Assembly (NCBI GenBank): GCA_036346205.1
Contig: JARFJB010000406.1
Location: forward strand, 74,501 to 138,500
Direction: 5' to 3'
From: Vesta saturnalis
Taxonomy: Eukaryota; Arthropoda; Insecta; Coleoptera; Lampyridae
Length of the DNA: 64,000 nt
The notes beneath the pieces were generated by a model. It was not told the DNA's origin, did not search any database, and saw nothing but the letters and a program-made list of their open reading frames with translations. Below are positions 22,402 to 32,865 of this stretch, piece by piece. Positions within the stretch are counted from its first letter, which is position 1; each line of letters starts with the position of its first letter. Both the position numbers and the translations under genes were made by a program.

Positions 22402-25400
22402 ATGGATTCCATAATTCAATGGAACTGTAACGGATGCATTAATCGCTACTGCGAACTCAAATTAATTATTAACGAGTTCAACCCTCTATGTCTTTGCATA
22501 CAAGAAACACATTTCAAGCCAAATCAACCATATTATCTGCGTAGACATAGGATAGTTAGAAAAGATGTACCTCCTAACCTCAGAGCTAGAGGTGGAGTAG
22601 CAATTATTATTAGGGAGAATGTCCAATATGATATAGTGTCATTGAAGACACAGCTACAAGCCATTGCGATAAAAATAACCGCTCAATAAAAGTGGTTATC
22701 TGCAATATATATATTCCTAATAATAATTGGCAACAGCACGATATTCAAAATATTATAGATCAATTACCTGTCCCGTATATATTGATGGGTGACTTCAATG
22801 CCCATAATCGCCTGTGGGGTTCTCTTCGTACTGATACACGTGGACAAACACTAGAGAACGTGATAGACCGAAATCAACTATTTTTATTAAATACCGGTGC
22901 AAACACTCACCTCTGCGCAAGATCCGGATCCTTTTCAGCAATAGATCTAACAATGGCTTCCGCACATTGCTAGATCACTCACATGGAGAGTACTAGATGA
23001 TCTCTATTATAGTGACCACTTCCCCATTGTAGTAGATACTGAACATCATAGTACGCATATGGTAACACCAATTCGCTGGAAAATCTCAGAAGCCCGATGG
23101 GATGTGTTCCAGTCACACCTGATAATGCCTTCAAACCTCCAAGAAACCGTATGTGGTATACAAGAAATCACAAGCAAGATAATAAATGCGGCCACTGCCG
23201 CCATTCAAAAACAGGAGGAACGCCAGTAAAACGTCAGGTACCGTGGTGGAATCGAACTGTCAGTGAAGCAGTGAAAACAAAAACGGGCATTCAATTTCTA
23301 TCGTAGACATCCCACAAATGAAAATCTTATAGCTTTCAAAAAGCGAGGTCAGTTTCCGACGAATTATTCTGCAAAGCAAAGAGATTCATGGAAAACCTAT
23401 GTATCGTCAATCACATGTCAAACTTCATGCACAGACATGTGGAAAAAAATTAAAGCTATATCAGGAAAAAATACAGCGTTTACGTTACAACTCCAGGTCA
23501 ACAACACCGTAGTTACTGAAGCCAACCATATAGCTAATATCATTGCAGATCAATTCCAAAATACAAGCAGTTCTCAAAATTACGACGCCTCTTTCTTGCA
23601 TTCAAAACATAAAAGAGAGGTTAAGCTAAATTTTAGCGAAACCGAAATTGCTGAATATAATGTACCTTTCACGTTAATAGAATTCGAGCTAGCTCTAAAG
23701 TGTAACAAATCCTCCTCTCCAGGTATAGACCTAATAACTTACGAAATGCTAACAAATCTCACCAACCCGTATAAGCAACTGGTTCTTAATGAATTTAACA
23801 CGATTTGGGCAGAAGGTAGATACCCTACCTGCTGGAAGGAAGCCATAATTGTTCCTATCTTAAAAAATGGGAAAAATCCATACCTCGCAAAAATTATAGG
23901 CCAATTAGCTTGACTTCATGTATGGCAAAAGTACTTGAGAAAATGGTGAGTAAAAGACTAATGTGGATTATTGAGAAACGGCAACTTATTGTAAATTGTC
24001 AAATGGGATTTAGACAATTTAGATCTGCAGTGGATCATTTAGTACACCTACAGGACACAATCCTCAAAGCTTTTGCGCGTAGACATCATGCAGTGGCTGT
24101 TTTTCTTGATGTTGAGAAGGCGTTTGACATGACGTGGAGGTATGGAGTCGTAAAAGGTTATATGAATGGGGTTTTAGAGGTAACTTACCACAATTCATAA
24201 TCTCATTTCTAGAAGACAGACGATTTCGAGTCAGAGTGGGGACCTCTCCTTCCTCTAGTAGAATATTGGAAAACGGAATCCCTCAAGGTTCAACATTAAG
24301 TGTGGTACTTTTCGCAATATCCATAAACGACTTAATAAATTCTATTCCTCCCGAAATCAGTGCATACCTTTATGTCGACGACCTAGCAATCTTATACTCT
24401 GCTCCTACTATGGGAGAAATCAATAGAAAATTACAGGAAGCCATCGATCGTATACTATCGAATGCGGAAAGTATAGGATTCAAAATATCACCAGAAAAAT
24501 CGTTCTGTATGCATTTCTGCAAATTAAGAAAACCACACTTTGGCCCTCTTCTTACCTTGAAAAAAAAGCACATCAAAATAAAAATTCTGGGGTATTTCTA
24601 GGGTTAACATTAGATTCCAGGTTAACATGGAAAGAGCACATAGACAACCTAATTGTACGATGTAAGGTAGTTCTTAACGTTATAAGAGCCATGGCAAACT
24701 CTAAATGGGGAGCTGATCCAGAAATTCTTCTCAGAGTGTATAAAACGCTTGTACAGTCAAAAATCGACTACGGTTGTGAAGCATATTCATCAGCTTCAAA
24801 AGTGCTCTAAAACCTTTGGACGCAGTACAAAGTGCTGCCATAAGATATTCACTTGGTGCGTTTTACACCAGTCCAACTAATAGTCTACTATGTGAATCAG
24901 GTATATTACCCTTGTTCTTACACAGAAAATATAGACTATTAACATATGCATGCAAAATTAATGCGCTGCCAAACCATCCAAACTATAACACCTTATTTTG
25001 TAATGACGAGACTTTGTCTTTGCAAAGATTGCACAAACCCTTGCGGTACAATATAAATAACACGTTAGAATCAATTGATCAACACCTTCCACAAATGCTA
25101 CCTCTGAGGCCGCTAGAAATTCCGCCTTGGTTAGCACCTTGTATAAATATATTGAATGACCTTACTAAACATCATAAGGATAATACGCCTCAAAGTACTT
25201 ATTTGGCGGAATTTAAAATCTGCTTTCTAAATACCGCAAATATCTCGTGCTGTATACAGACGGATCAAAAACAAACACAGGGTGGGATGTGCATTTTCAG
25301 TTGAAGGTGACGAACACCGCTGGTCCATGCCATTGCACACTTCTATATATACAGCAGAGTTATATAGCATCTGGCAAGCTCTCGCTACTGCGAGTCATTA

Positions 25401-25690
25401 AGAGACAAGAATAAATTTCTTATTGCCAGCGATTCCCTCAGTTCCCTTACAAGTCTACAGAATCCATACACGCATGACGCTTTGGCACAGAACATCATTT
25501 CCACAATTAAACACCTGATAGACTCAGGACATAAAATAGAACTTGCATGGGTCCCTAGCCACACCAACATCATAGGAAATGAAAGAGCTGATAGAGCCGC
25601 ACGTCAAGCAGCACAAGACCCTAATGACGAAAACATCATTATTGAAAATAGTACAAATTATGCTAGTTTCCTAAAAATAAATTAAAGCAA
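22402..25690 (+). pseudogene. LINE ORF2: endonuclease, reverse transcriptase, RNase H
   Basis: Endonuclease: IIQWNCNGCINRYCELK, IQETHF, MGDFNAHNRLWGS and SDHFPI (about 23010). Reverse transcriptase: WAEGRYPTCWKEAIIVPI (23805), VFLDVEKAFD (24100), GIPQGSTLS (24281) and the catalytic YVDDLAIL (24370). RNase H: YTDGSKTNTG (25255), YTAELYSIWQAL (25350), ASDSLSSL (25427) and WVPSHTNIIGNERAD (25549), so all four acidic or His positions can be recognised. Frames change at least six times, so no full protein is made. Confidence 0.85.
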
Positions 25691-26139
25691 ACATGGCAAT
25701 TAAGCTGGACAAATTCGCACAATCTATTAAGAAGAATACAGCCAACGGTTGATAAATGGAAACCACCATTACACCTATCCAGAAAAGAATACAGTATTCT
25801 CCACAAAATACGAATCGGCCATAGCTCTTTAACACATAAACATTTATTTACTAACGAACCACCTCCAATATGTGTACAATGTAATACGCATGTGACTATC
25901 GAGCACATTATTTGCTCCTGTGCATCATACACCTATGCAAGAAACCTGTTCTCCATAACCAACACACTGACAGACAACCTGAGGAACATCGAAAATATCA
26001 CAAACACATTACGGTTTCTGAAAGTTACAGATATATACAACAAATTATAAGTGCCAAACAGAAAAATAAAAAGACTAGTGAACAGCACTAAAGACCACAG
26101 CTGTCGATGTGCTTACACACAATAAAAAAAAAAAAAATA

Positions 26140-26400
26140 ATAATAATAATAATATTTATTGGTGTTAATATACCAAGGTATTTACACAGGTCAGTAAAAT
26201 ATCACAATAATTAAAATTATGTCACAATGGATAACACAAAGAAATTTAAATATTGCACGAAAGAAGAAAAGGCATACACAATTAATCTGACTTGATTTTT
26301 GAAGTTAACAAAATCTAAACTTTTAATCGTTGGCGTCAAAACGTTGTAAAACTTTATACCCCAATAATTGGGTCATTCCATGATTTGTTCAATTTGTACT
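26140..26400 (-). mobile_element. 3' fragment of a LINE (minus strand)
   Basis: Minus-strand reading gives a CR1/Jockey-like C-terminal signature (GIKFYNV, then TIKSLDFVNFKN in shifted frames), ending at a TTATTATT-type tail that abuts the poly(A) of the plus-strand LINE. Only the terminal 250 bp are present. Confidence 0.45.
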
Positions 26401-27660
26401 GATTAATAATAATAATAATAATCTTTATTGTGTTAAAAACGTGTTCAAGCACATACACTCGTAGGTTTAAAAACAAAAATAACTATAAAATATAAAATAG
26501 ATCACAAAAAAACAAACATATAAGTATAATACTAACAAATTAACTAATTAACTAACATGACATAACACTAATTGACAAACTAATTTACTGCACTTTATTC
26601 CGGTCAATACATGCTTCAACAAATTCATCCACCGAGTAAAATGCATGGTGTACTAGAAAATTTTTTATACTTAGTTTAAATACAGTAATCGGTTGACATT
26701 TAAAATTATCCGGTAGGCAATTGTATAGCTTTTGTGATTGGTATAAAATACCTTTCTGAGATTTTGACAACCTACAAAAATTGACTCGGATATTTTCTTT
26801 TTTCCTCGTGTCATATTCATGTATTTCCGATTGCCGCAACATTAAAGATATATTTTTCTTTGCATAACATAACGCTTCCAAAATATATAAACAGGGAAAC
26901 ATAAGAATTTTCAAATTTACAAATTCATGGCGACACTCTTCATTAAATTGAAGATTAGCTAATACTCTAATGACCTTGCGTTGTAATTTAAATATTCTAT
27001 GCCAATTGGAACTGCACCCCCACCCTAGAATAGCGTAAAGAAGTGTACTTTGAACTAGAGCAAAATAAGAAGATTTCATTATGTTTGTTGAAGCATTATT
27101 TTGTAATTTTCTAAACGAAAAGATGAATTTATTCATTTTTCTTGCAACCATATCACAGTGCTTATCAAAATTTAAACGTGAGTCAATAACACAACCCAAA
27201 AAAGATATTTCTTTTGAAATTAAGTCCATTTTGCCTATTCTCAATGACAGAGGCATGACTATTGTTTTTGCTGTATTTAATTTTAACTTATTACTTTTGC
27301 ACCAACTAGATACAAATTCCACTCCCTCCAGAGCTTTAGAAATAGCGATTTCGTAATTTGAGCTAGTTGAAATTATAGTGGCGTCATCCGCATACAGAAT
27401 GCAATTAAGTTCCGCGGGCATTGACGCTGGCATGTCATTGACATATATTAAAAATAACAAAGGACCCAAGATAGATTCTTGTGGAACACCATTTTTAATA
27501 TGTAATTTCTCGGACAAGACGTTATTAAAGAGAACGCACTGATACCTATCACATAAAAAAGATGATATTAAAGAAGCGCTTAAAACGCTAAAGTTATAAA
27601 TCAAGGTTAATTTGTTTATTAATATTTTGTGCGAATTAATGTACATATTGTATATAAATA
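26401..27660 (-). mobile_element. 5'-truncated LINE with open reverse transcriptase
   Basis: Minus-strand element with a (ATT)n tail at 26404-26424 and a coding part truncated inside the reverse transcriptase. See the coding entry. Confidence 0.75.
26585..27646 (-). pseudogene. LINE reverse transcriptase C-terminal half
   Basis: 353-codon uninterrupted frame. It contains VPQESILGPLLFLIYVND (the usual GVPQGS has Gly changed to Glu), catalytic ILYADDATII, LKLNTAKT and LGCVIDSRLNF (RT thumb), and a C-terminal EYDTRKK motif with YNCLPDNFK near the end, typical of CR1/Jockey-like LINEs. The fingers and the endonuclease are absent, so it is 5'-truncated as LINEs often are. The open frame suggests a relatively young copy. 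Confidence 0.8.
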
Positions 27661-28040
27661 TTACAATAAAAGATATTTGTAACGTTTCAAGTTATTTATT
27701 CCTTCAGCGTATAAAAGTTAATATGAAAGGTAAAAAAAAAATTACGTCACCATAGTTAAACGAATTTATTTATTATTACATTGAAAACGATCAAAGATTA
27801 GAGAAGGTGGTCCATCTATATAATCAACATCTTATTTTAGCGCGTGCGTAATTGTCTATCCTCCTGATAATAATGAGGTAACTTATTCTATATTGCACGC
27901 AAATTTTCGGCACTTAATTGTAGCAATTCATATTTTATTACACGTTGAATATTTCCAATCATCGTTTAGAACTCGAAGATTATACGATCCATCTGAAAAT
28001 AACGATAATAAGTAAATGATTAAAACAGATTTACATACTT
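27661..28040. other. Gene-free edge before Polinton B
   Basis: AT-rich, no recognised gene. Probably contains the left terminus of Polinton B, but I could not match it to a right terminus. Confidence 0.35.
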
Positions 28041-28050
28041 ACACTACAAT

Positions 28051-28133
28051 TTCCGCATGCACTTCTTATCGCTATCAAAGGTAATAAACGAATGGCATGC
28101 ACTTCCTATTGCTAACATAGGTAATAAACGCAT
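28051..28133 (+). repeat. Two-copy 43-bp direct repeat upstream of promoter
   Basis: GCATGCACTTCTTATCGCTA and GCATGCACTTCCTATTGCTA, each followed by a few bases and GGTAATAAACG, start at about 28053 and 28096. They lie just upstream of the CRE and TATA elements and resemble a promoter-proximal enhancer repeat. Confidence 0.6.
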
Positions 28134-28178
28134 ATAAGATAACTTGGGGGATGCAACTATGCTTCAGTCTCATTATTG

Positions 28179-28226
28179 TGACGTCACACTCTCTATAAAT
28201 AGGGTGGTAACGTAGTTAGATAAGTA
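28179..28226 (+). promoter_or_regulatory. CRE plus TATA core promoter of Polinton B left genes
   Basis: A perfect TGACGTCA (28179-28186) is followed by TATAAATA (28194-28201), with transcription expected to start near 28222-28226, 25-30 bp upstream of the first small gene at 28251. Confidence 0.6.
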
Positions 28227-28250
28227 GTTAAACGAAATCAATCTGACGAA

Positions 28251-28412
28251 ATGGGTGCTGAACAAACGGATATGCCTGATATAAAAAATATATGGGATAT
28301 TGATGATAAAGCCAATTATTCATGGACTGATACATCTGAAGCGACGTCTAAAGTATTGCGGTATAGACATCTTATTAATAGCTTTGTTGTAGAACGTTTA
28401 TTATTAATATGA
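28251..28412 (+). CDS. Small acidic protein, 53 residues (Polinton B)
   Basis: Open frame MGAEQTDMPDIKNIWDID... ending INSFVVERLLLI, directly downstream of a CRE/TATA promoter. Rich in Asp and Trp. No family recognised. Its place as the first gene behind a good promoter suggests an early accessory gene. Confidence 0.4.
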   Translation: MGAEQTDMPDIKNIWDIDDKANYSWTDTSEATSKVLRYRHLINSFVVERLLLI

Positions 28413-28537
28413 GCGATATTTATGGATAATTCCACCGTACTCGAGGTAGGAATTTCACTGAAGAATAATGACTTTAAACCTGTGTAGTACAATTATTTTG
28501 GACGATATTTACCGATATATGCTGTCTGCAGTTTGAT

Positions 28538-28935
28538 ATGGAGGAATGGCATGAAATCTCGAACATCAAAACTGAGCATCTAATACGTCAAACTCTAAAA
28601 TCTGATGAACCCGAGAGAGCTATCTATATAGGTTATGGTATAAAAACTGAGTTGTTGTTTATTACCGACGAAGAAAAACGAATTAGAATATGCAGAGGAA
28701 ACAATGCAGTATTATTATCCGAGCAGGCAATCAACCTATTTTTTTCGGCTGTGGAGGTGATAAATCAGAAGCTGAATTATATGAATGATTATCTAATTAT
28801 TCGATTTATGAAGATTTTGTAAATGAAGTAGCAACGAATCTATATAATGCAGGTCTGAGCGATGAAGAAAGTATATTATCTAGAGGCAAATTTTTATGTC
28901 AAAATCTTAGATTGCTTTTCACATTAATAGGTTAA
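28538..28935 (+). pseudogene. MEEW-family small protein (Polinton B)
   Basis: Starts MEEWHEISNIKTEHL. Residues 29-75 contain YIGYGIKTELLFI, then RIRICRGNNAVLLSEQAINL. The frame shifts near 28765 and continues as DFVNEVATNLYNAGLSDE to a TAA at 28933. The pattern GY-x-I, basic strand, V/L-L-L-x-x-x-W/I resembles the middle of the 43390-44241 protein of Polinton A (GYSIHL, DGLLVMKRQDWEMLL). The strand-strand-strand-helix order is reminiscent of PC4-like single-strand DNA-binding domains, but this is only inference. A truncated relative lies at 18892. Confidence 0.45.
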
Positions 28936-29375
28936 AGTTATAATAAAAAAGGTGATTCATTTTTAACTGAAATTGTACACATCTTCCCGCAAAAATTTAT
29001 AAAAGATATAGCTTTAAGCATTAATAGACCATACTTGTAAAATATATGTAAAAATAGACGTATATTATGTAAATAAGTATTTTAATAGACGCCACCTACT
29101 GGTACATTTTAAAAAGCGGATTAGTGGTTGATCACAGCTCCATCTAGCGGTATATTAAGTAGGTTCCTGCAATTATTATGCGAGAAAACTCGAAATTTGA
29201 AATAGGTTCTAGTAAGGAGGGTTTGCATGCTATACTCCAACTATTGCCAGACGCCTAGCTCCCGGTATGTAGATTTTTCTATAAAAACAGGTATGAAAAA
29301 TAAAACGTATATTATGTGAAACAGTATTCTATTAATGTGATTTAATATACAACTTTATTCAGCTTCATATGATAA
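28936..29375. other. Gap between B left genes and MCP
   Basis: No gene seen. Non-coding, AT-rich with short imperfect repeats (CTAGTAAGG, TATTATGTAA). Confidence 0.4.
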
Positions 29376-30535
29376 TTACACTTTAAGTACAATGCTAGTA
29401 AATGGTTCAGGCTCAATTAATGCATCATAAAAAATAACACAATATGCCGAAGTATCCGTGGCAAAGGCCGAAGATGCTTCAACTTCCAATTTCAAATCAG
29501 TAACTACATTGAATACTGTCGTTTTGGCGAGTGCAGTTAATTATAAATATAGGCTGACTCCTGGATTGTTCGTAACTGAGCATAGAACCTTGTGGCGAAT
29601 TATAAGATTGATTTCGAAAGTTTAAATATTCTTCGTAAGCATCCACGTATTTGTTATCAGCGAAAACGAGATTTTGGAAAGCAACCAGTAACCATTGAGG
29701 ACGTTGAAATTCAGTACTGCTCTTCAGCGCCCAAACCATGGACGTTGATGCGGTTAAGGTCGGATATATGTACAAATCTCGAGCGTGAAACGCTACTTGT
29801 ATCGGTAAATTTTTATTAATCTTCTGATAGACAACTTCATAGTATCATTTGGAATTACATACGGAACTATCCACGTAACCTTCGTCAAGTTGACCTTAAC
29901 ATCCGTTTCATCGCTGTAGCAATCGACATCGGTCTTGGATCGAATCAATACCAGCCCTTTACGTATGTTAACTAAAGGCTTTATATAACCTGCAAATCCC
30001 AACACACGATTGAGCGGTATGGAAGCGCAGAAGACGGTCTTGGTGCTGTTTAACAGTTAAAGAGGCTTGTTTTCCGGACTCCATCCTGCATACTATAAAC
30101 AAGTACTTTGATCTGTAGTATACGAGCAATATCCTTTAATGGTGCTGTTAATACCAGGTAGATGTACGGTTTCAATTACCTGGTTGTCTAACATGAATCG
30201 TATCTCAACGAAGAGGAAAAGAGGTGCATTATTCGTGAGATTATACGGTTTGTTTGCTTCATTAGGGGTAGAAGTAACTTCTAAATATATAACACAATCG
30301 TAAGTAGCTGTAATGAGATCGGCTTTTTGCACAACCAGATTAATCTTATCGGAGTTGCTGATGCGTTTGTTGTGTACGGATGATAAGTTTGACGATCGCA
30401 TTCCACGATCGTCGTACCTCACCCCGGTGAATAACTTTCAGCGCTTCTTCGATATCGTCTTAATACTTTATAGCAGAGATATTGTAGAAACTGAACGTCT
30501 ACCTCGGTTAACGGTGTGCTCTCGTTTGCAGACAT
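29376..30535 (-). pseudogene. MCP: Polinton B major capsid protein (double jelly-roll)
   Basis: Predicted start ATG at 30535 (MSANESTPLTEVDVQFLQ); stop at 29376, about 390 codons, in range for adintovirus/Polinton MCPs. Landmarks in order: INLVVQKADLITATYDCVIY (N-terminal), LGFAGYIKPLV and GLVLIRSKTDVDCY (middle), VNLTKVTWIVPYVIPND, then YIYPTLTASTSMVWALKSS, RPQWLLVAFQNLVF, INCTRQNDSI and near the end TDTSAYCVIFYDALIEPEPF. These fit the MCP order known for Polintons and adintoviruses. Frames shift at least four times. It builds the icosahedral shell; neighbours are penton and protease. Confidence 0.8.
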
Positions 30536-30605
30536 AGACCCACTGCCGAAAATCTTAAAGCCGATTCAGTTCCAATCTAATAGTTACTTTCTCGTTACCA
30601 AAGCC

Positions 30606-31215
30606 TTATAATCGACCCTCTTGATCAACCAATTTCAAGGTTATGTTATCTATACGTCGCGTAGGTACTGGTAAATAAATAACTGTAGACGGCTCCTTGA
30701 TTAATTTATAACCTGGTTCAACGTGTATATCACACTCGAAGATTGTATGGAACTGCTCACTGTTCCTGTATGCGCCTCCCGTTAAATGACACTCCACATG
30801 TATATTTGTGGCGTAAGTTATTTGAACATCCAAATCAAATTCGTGGGTATGGCCCGGCCTGTACACGTTAGGTGAGAAGCCGAGCATGCGCCCAATAGAA
30901 TCCACCTGCCTTAACTCCACGTAATGTATAGCTTTAACTTCACATTTTAGCGTATTATTGTTTGCTCTCAAAATAAAGTCGATCGTGTTATGCGAGTTAA
31001 CCTTACGCGTAGAAATCTGTTAATCTCCACAACTTTATATACACCGCATGGAATCGTAATTTCTTTATGCTCGCCAGTTTGCGTAATATAGTAAAACTTG
31101 TTGCCCTCATGAATATTGTGTATGGAATTGCAACCGTAAAATCGTAACAATCCTAACCCATACTGGTAATTAGGATCAAGTTCGATTGGCGATAAAAACG
31201 TTGCACTGAGCACGT
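30606..31215 (-). pseudogene. Polinton B penton-like minor capsid protein
   Basis: Two frames (31213-30968, 30971-30606). The first has LSPIELDPNYQYGLGLLRF, YGCNSIHNIHEGNKFYYI; the second has ANNNTLKCEVKAIHYVEL, DSIGRMLGF, NIHVECHLTGGAYRN and NITLKLVDQEGRL. It is colinear with the 41428-42129 protein of Polinton A (same SIGRMLGF and GCNSI-NIH motifs). A single jelly-roll at the vertices is the usual role of this gene. Its N-terminus is fused in frame to the protease remnant above. Confidence 0.65.
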
Positions 31216-31508
31216 TATAATTATATCTTATTTTACAATCTCTTAAATATCTAATTATTTCAAGTGGTGGCGCTAAATCTCCAAAGCTATCATAGCAGAT
31301 GACGTCATGACCTCGTTTCTTGAAAGCAACCCAATGAGTTCACGACAGCACACTCGTTAAGATGTGGTTTATGGGGTGAAGCATCGCGGATAAACATTCC
31401 TCTAAAGAATGGCACATATTTAGCATACTTATCTGGATCGGAATCGGTTAATGCTCTCCGAAGCACGTTTATAAGTTTTTTGGATATGGCATCAAGTATA
31501 AAGCACAT
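31216..31508 (-). pseudogene. PRO: Polinton B adenain-type protease, lacking its Cys
   Basis: VPFFRGMFIRDASP (about 31415) matches the N-terminus of the A protease. The catalytic His (THWVAFKKR, about 31335) and Asp (CYDSFGDLAPP, about 31290) are present, but the frame runs after DCKIRYNYN straight into the penton, and the region that should hold the catalytic Cys is missing. The second part is in another frame from the first. So the gene is broken and fused. Confidence 0.7.
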
Positions 31509-31732
31509 CCCTTCTTATGAGGATGCAAATAAAGTCCTCCACTCCTCAGAGCCACGGCCTCCATTGTTTGGTTATGGCGTTGAGCCTCCTCTAATTCCTT
31601 CTTCGCCGCGGAAGCGTCGTTAACGGCTTTAGCTATACCGCTCGCACCACCATCGACAGTATCTGCAGCTGAGAGACCGGCGAATAGAGGTATTAGGAAT
31701 GGGAGAAAGCCGCCAGATTTAAGTATCGGAAT
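31505..31732 (-). pseudogene. Polinton B PLA2-type capsid protein, C-terminal half
   Basis: Encodes KSGGFLPFLIPLFAGLSA, then GGASGIAKAVNDASAAKKEL and RHNQTMEAVAL with GGLYLHPHKKG, matching residues 184-265 of the intact homologue at 42484-43311. It ends abruptly at the left terminus of Polinton A. The N-terminal half is at 46405-46910, on the other side of A, in the same orientation. Confidence 0.75.
31727..31732 (+). other. Left copy of 6-bp target site duplication
   Basis: CGGAAT directly precedes the AGTAGTA terminus of Polinton A. The identical CGGAAT lies at 46399-46404 (and again at 53377-53382 in the duplicated copy). Polintons are known to make 6-bp duplications. Confidence 0.85.
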
Positions 31733-32340
31733 AGTAGTATATAGAGGCCGGAGCTACTCCACTTCAAGGTCACGACGATCTCGTAAGCTATGCATAAAAA
31801 GTAGGTCATGAGTTCATTGAAGGTGAATATTCCACTTCAAGTTAAAAATAGAAATTGCAATGTCACCATCCTCATCATATTACAAGGTCACTCTGCGGTC
31901 AAACGTTTTGGCGGGACATTTTCATGTCAAGGTCAGAAGCTAAAAATAGAAATTGCAATATCATCATCATCATCATATTACAATTCTTAGAAGTCTAAAA
32001 ATAGTGTGGTCAAGGTCAAAGGTTATTGATCTGTAGGGGTATCGTATGACACTTCTTAGTGTTTCTAAACTAAAAGTAGGACCAGGTGGGTATTTAACAA
32101 GTTTAAACATGTAAGAGGTACTCAAATCAAGGACACATTTAGATCAAAATTTAAAGCTAAAAATAGAAATTGCTAGGTCATCATACTACAATTCGTAGAA
32201 ATCTAAATCTACTCCACTTGAAGGTCACGACGACGATCTCGTAAGCTATGCATAAAAAGTAGGTCATGAGTTCATTGAAGGTGAATACTCCACTTCAAGG
32301 TTACGACTTTCAAAACTTCAAGATCATTCTGAGGTCAACA
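31733..32340 (+). repeat. Left terminal inverted repeat of Polinton A
   Basis: About 600 bp, reverse complement of 45640-46398. It begins AGTAGTATATAGAGGCCGG. Within it a segment (CTCCACTTCAAGGTCACGAC, then GTAAGCTATGCATAAAAAGT) occurs twice, near 31756 and 32212, so the repeat is itself built from units of about 455 bp. It contains several TCAAGGTCA-like sites (31763, 31884, 31927, 32010, 32219) and TTCTTAGAA (31983). Confidence 0.85.
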
Positions 32341-32370
32341 AGAGTTACGACTCCGTGTTAAAATGAGAGG

Positions 32371-32373
<3 letters not shown>

Positions 32374-32420
<47 letters not shown>
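32374..32420. repeat. (TA)n microsatellite
   Basis: About 47 bp of TA repeats just inside the left inverted repeat of Polinton A. Confidence 0.95.
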
Positions 32421-32422
<2 letters not shown>

Positions 32423-32865
32423 ATTGCCTCTTTGTGAGAAAGATATCATTGATAAAGTAGGGAACGTACGTAACTGGTTTCAAAGAAAGTGGTGAAAGTA
32501 AATTATCGCGAAGTAGAAACTCTCAACAAGAAAATTAAAAAGGTGCAGAGGGAATTATTATATCGATATAAGGGGCAGCAAGAAATAGATGAACTTTTAA
32601 ACAAAAATTAGAGAAGTAATGAGAACGTTGGAAATGTACGAGGTGAACCTGAAGATGAAGAGTTTAAAAATATGAAGTGACATATAGTTGCAAAATAAAT
32701 AAATAATGTGTTATGAAGATTGATTTAACTAAAATACTTATCTTTTTTGGGATTTTTTTAATGGTGTACTTTAAATTATACAATCTAAACGTTTCGATAA
32801 CACTTACAGTTATCTTCGTCAGTAGTAATGTTTGATAAAAATTGTTAAAGATGTAGTAAACAATT

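Larger units (their letters stand above)
20150..26139 (+). mobile_element. Nearly full-length LINE with ORF1, ORF2 and RNase H
   Basis: About 6 kb: GC-rich 5' UTR (20150-20887), ORF1 with three zinc knuckles, ORF2 with apurinic-type endonuclease, reverse transcriptase and RNase H, and a poly(A) tail (26126-26139). A TAA microsatellite lies at both ends. Domain content fits the I group of non-LTR retrotransposons, which keep RNase H. Multiple frameshifts make it inactive. Confidence 0.85.
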
